NCBI GenBank assembly: GCA_030451965.1
Contig: JAKDNE010000163.1
Location: 1-7,192, forward strand
Direction of reading: 5' to 3'
Length of the DNA stretch: 7,192 nucleotides
Source of the DNA: Brachybacterium sp.
GTDB taxonomy: Bacteria > Actinomycetota > Actinomycetes > Actinomycetales > Dermabacteraceae
This document shows positions 5,146-7,192 of this stretch, in pieces. Position 1 is the first letter of the stretch. Each line of letters opens with the position of its first letter. The translations under genes were made by a program, and so were the position numbers. Below the pieces are notes generated by a model. The model was not told where the DNA came from, made no database searches, and saw only the letters and a program-made list of their open reading frames with translations.

Positions 5146-6894
5146 ATGGCACACGAATCGTACGAGGGCGAGGAATCCCCGGGAGCTGGTCACGACGCTC
5201 CCGGGATCGTGCCGTTGGGTGCGACCTCGGGGAGCGGTCCCGAGGGGTCGTTCGCGGCGTCGGTGGGACCCGGAGCACGCAGCGCGCTCTCGATCGACGC
5301 AGGTGTCGGCGAGCTCCGGATCGGTGACGTCGATGTGGCTGCGGCGCGCACCGTGCTCGCCCGGATCGGCGCCGACGGCGCCCCCTCGCTGGATCGGCTG
5401 TCAGCCACCGAGGCGATCGCAGTGCTGTCCGGGCTCCAGGAGCTGTCCGGGGCGGTGGCCGCGGTCCAGGCACGGGCGCTGATCCGGCTGGAGGAGGCGG
5501 TCACGGAAGACTGCCGGCGTCGTGAGGAGACGCCGAAGCAGGCGCTGAAGATCGCACGGTCCGAGGTGTCGACGGCGCTGAAGCAGTCCCGGTCCTGCGC
5601 CGGTCAGTCGATGGCCACCTGCCGTCGTCTCGTCCGCTCGATGCCCGGTATGCTCACCGCGCTCGCCCGCGGGCAGATCGTGCCCAGCTCCGCGCACAGG
5701 GTGGGGCGCACGATGGCGCCGGCGAGCCCCGAGCAGCGCGCGCAGATCGATCAGATCCTCGCCGCCCATCTTCCCTACCTCGAGGACTGCGGTCCGGAGG
5801 AGTGGGCCGGGGAGGCGGAGAAGGTGCTGCACGGCCTGGATCCGCACGGCGCCGCTGAGCGGCATCGCACCGCGAAGAGGGAGCGCAGCGTCACCGTGCG
5901 CCGCGGCGAGCACGGCATGTGCACTGTCACCGCGCGCCTGCCCGGGCTCGACGGCGCCCGCCTCCGCAAAGGCCTCTCGATCGCCGCGGAGAAGGCCCGC
6001 GCGCATGGTGATCGGCGGGGCCATCAGCAGATCATGGCGGACCTCTTCGCCGACGCGCTGATCGGCCGCGGCGAAGGGATCGATCCGTCCACGCTGGAGA
6101 TCGGCGTGATCATCACCGACCGCTCCCTCCTCGCCCCCGACCATGCCGACGCCGCCACCATCGAGGGGTATGGCGCGGTGCCCTATGAGCACATTCGCGA
6201 GGAGATGCAGGAGGCGATGAGCGCCGCCAAGGAGGATCCGGAGCTGGCGCCGGCACTGCGCAGGCTCTACGCGGACGAGGACGACGGCCAGCTCATCGCC
6301 GTCGAATCCACCGCCCGCAGCTTCCCGCCGGCGCTCGCCCGCTTCTTCCGGTTCGCCCACCAGACCTGCCGGGCGCCCCACTGCGATGCGAGCATCCGCC
6401 AGAACGACCACATCGTCCCGTGGTCGCAGGGCGGCCCCACCTCCCTGGACAACGGCAACGGACTCTGCGCCGCGGACAACCAGAAGGAGGAGTCCGGGCA
6501 GAGCGCGCGCGTCGTCCGGGACGAGAACGGGAAGCGCCGCACCGTCGAATGGACCACCCGCTACGGACAGACATCCCACCGCCGCGGCATCAACGTCGAT
6601 CCGCTCGGCACGGGGGTGGGACTGCTCCGCCGAGCTGACGGCACGGCTCGCGCGAGGCCCGAGCCCGGCTCCCGCCCACCCGATGGGAAACCGGATGGCT
6701 CACTCCGCCGCGCTCTGGCGCTGATCGATACGCTCCCGGCGGTGCGAGATCACCGCAGGGAACCCCATCACAAGGAACCTCATCACAGGGGACCTCACCA
6801 CCTCGCGCCGAGGCGCCGGGATCACGTCTTCTTCCCGCACATCACGCTCATCATCGACCGGCCATGGCGCGGCCTCGAACCCGCCGCGGCGTAG
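5146..6894 (+). CDS. DUF222 / HNH endonuclease signature protein (13E12-repeat family)
   Basis: This 582-residue protein has the two-part plan of a family common in actinobacteria and named after the mycobacterial 13E12 repeat: an N-terminal DUF222 region (about 60-370) and a C-terminal HNH nuclease domain (about 397-450). The HNH signature is complete: FRFAHQTCRAPHC with C408 and C413, DHIVPWSQGG with D421 and H422, N436, then LCAADN with C441 and N445. The Cys pairs should bind a structural zinc, and H422 is the likely general base for metal-dependent DNA cleavage. Residues 1-55 are a flexible Gly/Ala/Ser stretch. The tail after residue 500 is atypical and includes a His-rich triplicate (538-552) and a hydrophobic FFPHITLII segment. 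The biological role of the family is unsettled; members are often multicopy and dispersed. ATG 5146 is the first start after an in-frame TGA (5140-5142). A weak -10-like AAATAT (5135-5140) sits just upstream. Confidence 0.9.
   Translation: MAHESYEGEESPGAGHDAPGIVPLGATSGSGPEGSFAASVGPGARSALSIDAGVGELRIGDVDVAAARTVLARIGADGAPSLDRLSATEAIAVLSGLQELSGAVAAVQARALIRLEEAVTEDCRRREETPKQALKIARSEVSTALKQSRSCAGQSMATCRRLVRSMPGMLTALARGQIVPSSAHRVGRTMAPASPEQRAQIDQILAAHLPYLEDCGPEEWAGEAEKVLHGLDPHGAAERHRTAKRERSVTVRRGEHGMCTVTARLPGLDGARLRKGLSIAAEKARAHGDRRGHQQIMADLFADALIGRGEGIDPSTLEIGVIITDRSLLAPDHADAATIEGYGAVPYEHIREEMQEAMSAAKEDPELAPALRRLYADEDDGQLIAVESTARSFPPALARFFRFAHQTCRAPHCDASIRQNDHIVPWSQGGPTSLDNGNGLCAADNQKEESGQSARVVRDENGKRRTVEWTTRYGQTSHRRGINVDPLGTGVGLLRRADGTARARPEPGSRPPDGKPDGSLRRALALIDTLPAVRDHRREPHHKEPHHRGPHHLAPRRRDHVFFPHITLIIDRPWRGLEPAAA
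6757..6801 (+). repeat. Three tandem 15-nt units encoding a His-rich repeat in the HNH protein tail
   Basis: Three consecutive 15-nt units encode REPHH, KEPHH and RGPHH (residues 538-552). The units differ at several bases, mostly at codon positions that keep Pro-His-His. This indicates old tandem duplication followed by divergence. The segment lies outside the HNH domain. Confidence 0.85.
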
Positions 6895-6911
6895 CGTGAG
6901 GGCGGATCCGC

Positions 6912-7192
6912 TCAGCCGAGCAGCTCCGACAGCTCCAGCCAGCGTTCCTCGAGGCTCTCGATCTCGCTCTCGACCTCGCGCAGCTGTGCGGTGATCTCCG
7001 CGAGGCCCACGTAGTCGGACTGGTCGTGGTCGGCCAGCTTCGAGTGCAGGGAGGTCGTCCGCTGCTCGAGTTTCTGCATCCTGCGCTCCACGGCCCCGAG
7101 CTCCTTCTGCGCCGCATGCGACTCCGGTCCGGAGAGGGCCGATTCCCCCGCGGCCGACGGGCCGGCTGCGGTGTCGGACGCCGGCGACCGGC
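6912..7192 (-). CDS. ABC-F family ATPase, C-terminal domain (N-terminal part outside window)
   Basis: ABC-F proteins carry two ATP-binding cassettes without membrane segments and act on the ribosome, either regulating translation or protecting it from antibiotics. Only the last 92 residues are visible, entering at the right edge and ending at TGA 6914-6912. The first 30 or so are a flexible Ala/Gly/Pro/Ser linker. Then comes the characteristic C-terminal coiled coil: AAQKELGAVERRMQKLEQR, a turn at HDQSDYVGLAE, and a second helix ending EERWLELSELLG. This two-helix arm is typical of the Uup-like ABC-F C-terminal domain. No cassette motif is in view, so the subfamily cannot be assigned. It converges on the HNH gene with only 17 bp between stops. 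An ABC-F gene near rsmA-ispE is common in actinobacteria, but there it is usually on the same strand, as far as I recall. Confidence 0.85.
   Translation of the reverse strand, partial: RSPASDTAAGPSAAGESALSGPESHAAQKELGAVERRMQKLEQRTTSLHSKLADHDQSDYVGLAEITAQLREVESEIESLEERWLELSELLG

Noticed and set aside
4643..5473. 276-codon - strand frame across the intergenic region
   Set aside because: It is Arg/Ser/Pro-rich, overlaps the start of the HNH gene, has no recognisable domain and no ribosome-binding site.
5401..6579. 392-codon - strand frame under the HNH gene
   Set aside because: It is antisense to an HNH gene with intact motifs, and its composition (Gly/Arg/Ala/Leu-rich, no domain) is that of a GC-rich shadow.
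4426..6894. Complete insertion sequence or prophage
   Set aside because: No transposase, integrase, terminal inverted repeats or tRNA attachment site was found; only the weak flanking 11-mer remains, reported as a hypothesis.
6897..6914. Dyads in the 17-bp gap between the HNH and ABC-F genes as a terminator
   Set aside because: GCGGATCCGC is a short palindrome with no room for a loop, and TGAG/CTCA gives only four pairs; not a convincing terminator.

Overview
This 7.2-kb window is very GC-rich chromosomal DNA, and its gene content and protein sequences point to an actinobacterium. I would guess order Micrococcales, possibly a Brachybacterium-like Dermabacteraceae member, but that placement is inference. 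It combines a housekeeping block for rRNA modification, ribosome assembly and isoprenoid synthesis with a short accessory patch.

Layout. Positions 1-463 hold the C-terminal half of rsmI (16S rRNA 2'-O-ribose methyltransferase, + strand). It converges on rpmF (601-771, - strand), a zinc-free ribosomal protein L32, and a strong hairpin (529-565) lies between them. From 1084 to 3868 runs a tightly packed + strand operon. It starts with tatD (metal-dependent hydrolase), continues with rsmA/ksgA (16S rRNA dimethyladenosine transferase) through an ATGA overlap, and ends with ispE (CDP-methylerythritol kinase) through a TGATG overlap. The tatD start sits 6 bases after a TACCAT -10 hexamer, so the operon mRNA looks leaderless. 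A 9-bp inverted repeat brackets the expected -35 zone.

After ispE comes a decayed GNAT acetyltransferase gene (about 3949-4425, - strand). It has an amber codon where a conserved Trp is expected, no start codon, and no stop at the expected end. Next is about 720 bp with no convincing gene (4426-5145). Its centre and right edge are less GC-rich than the surroundings and hold a doubtful 48-codon ORF, a perfect DnaA-box sequence and an adjoining perfect 16-bp palindrome. This leads into a DUF222/HNH endonuclease-like gene (5146-6894, + strand) of the 13E12-repeat type common in Actinobacteria, which has an unusual His-rich triplicated tail. The window ends in the C-terminal coiled coil of an ABC-F ATPase on the - strand, only 17 bp from the HNH stop.

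Together: rsmI, rsmA, rpmF and the ABC-F protein all act on the ribosome, and ispE feeds the MEP isoprenoid pathway. The accessory patch between ispE and the ABC-F gene (pseudogene, GC-poorer DNA, HNH gene) looks like a site of insertion and decay. I found no CRISPR array, tRNA, rRNA, insertion sequence or complete defence system.
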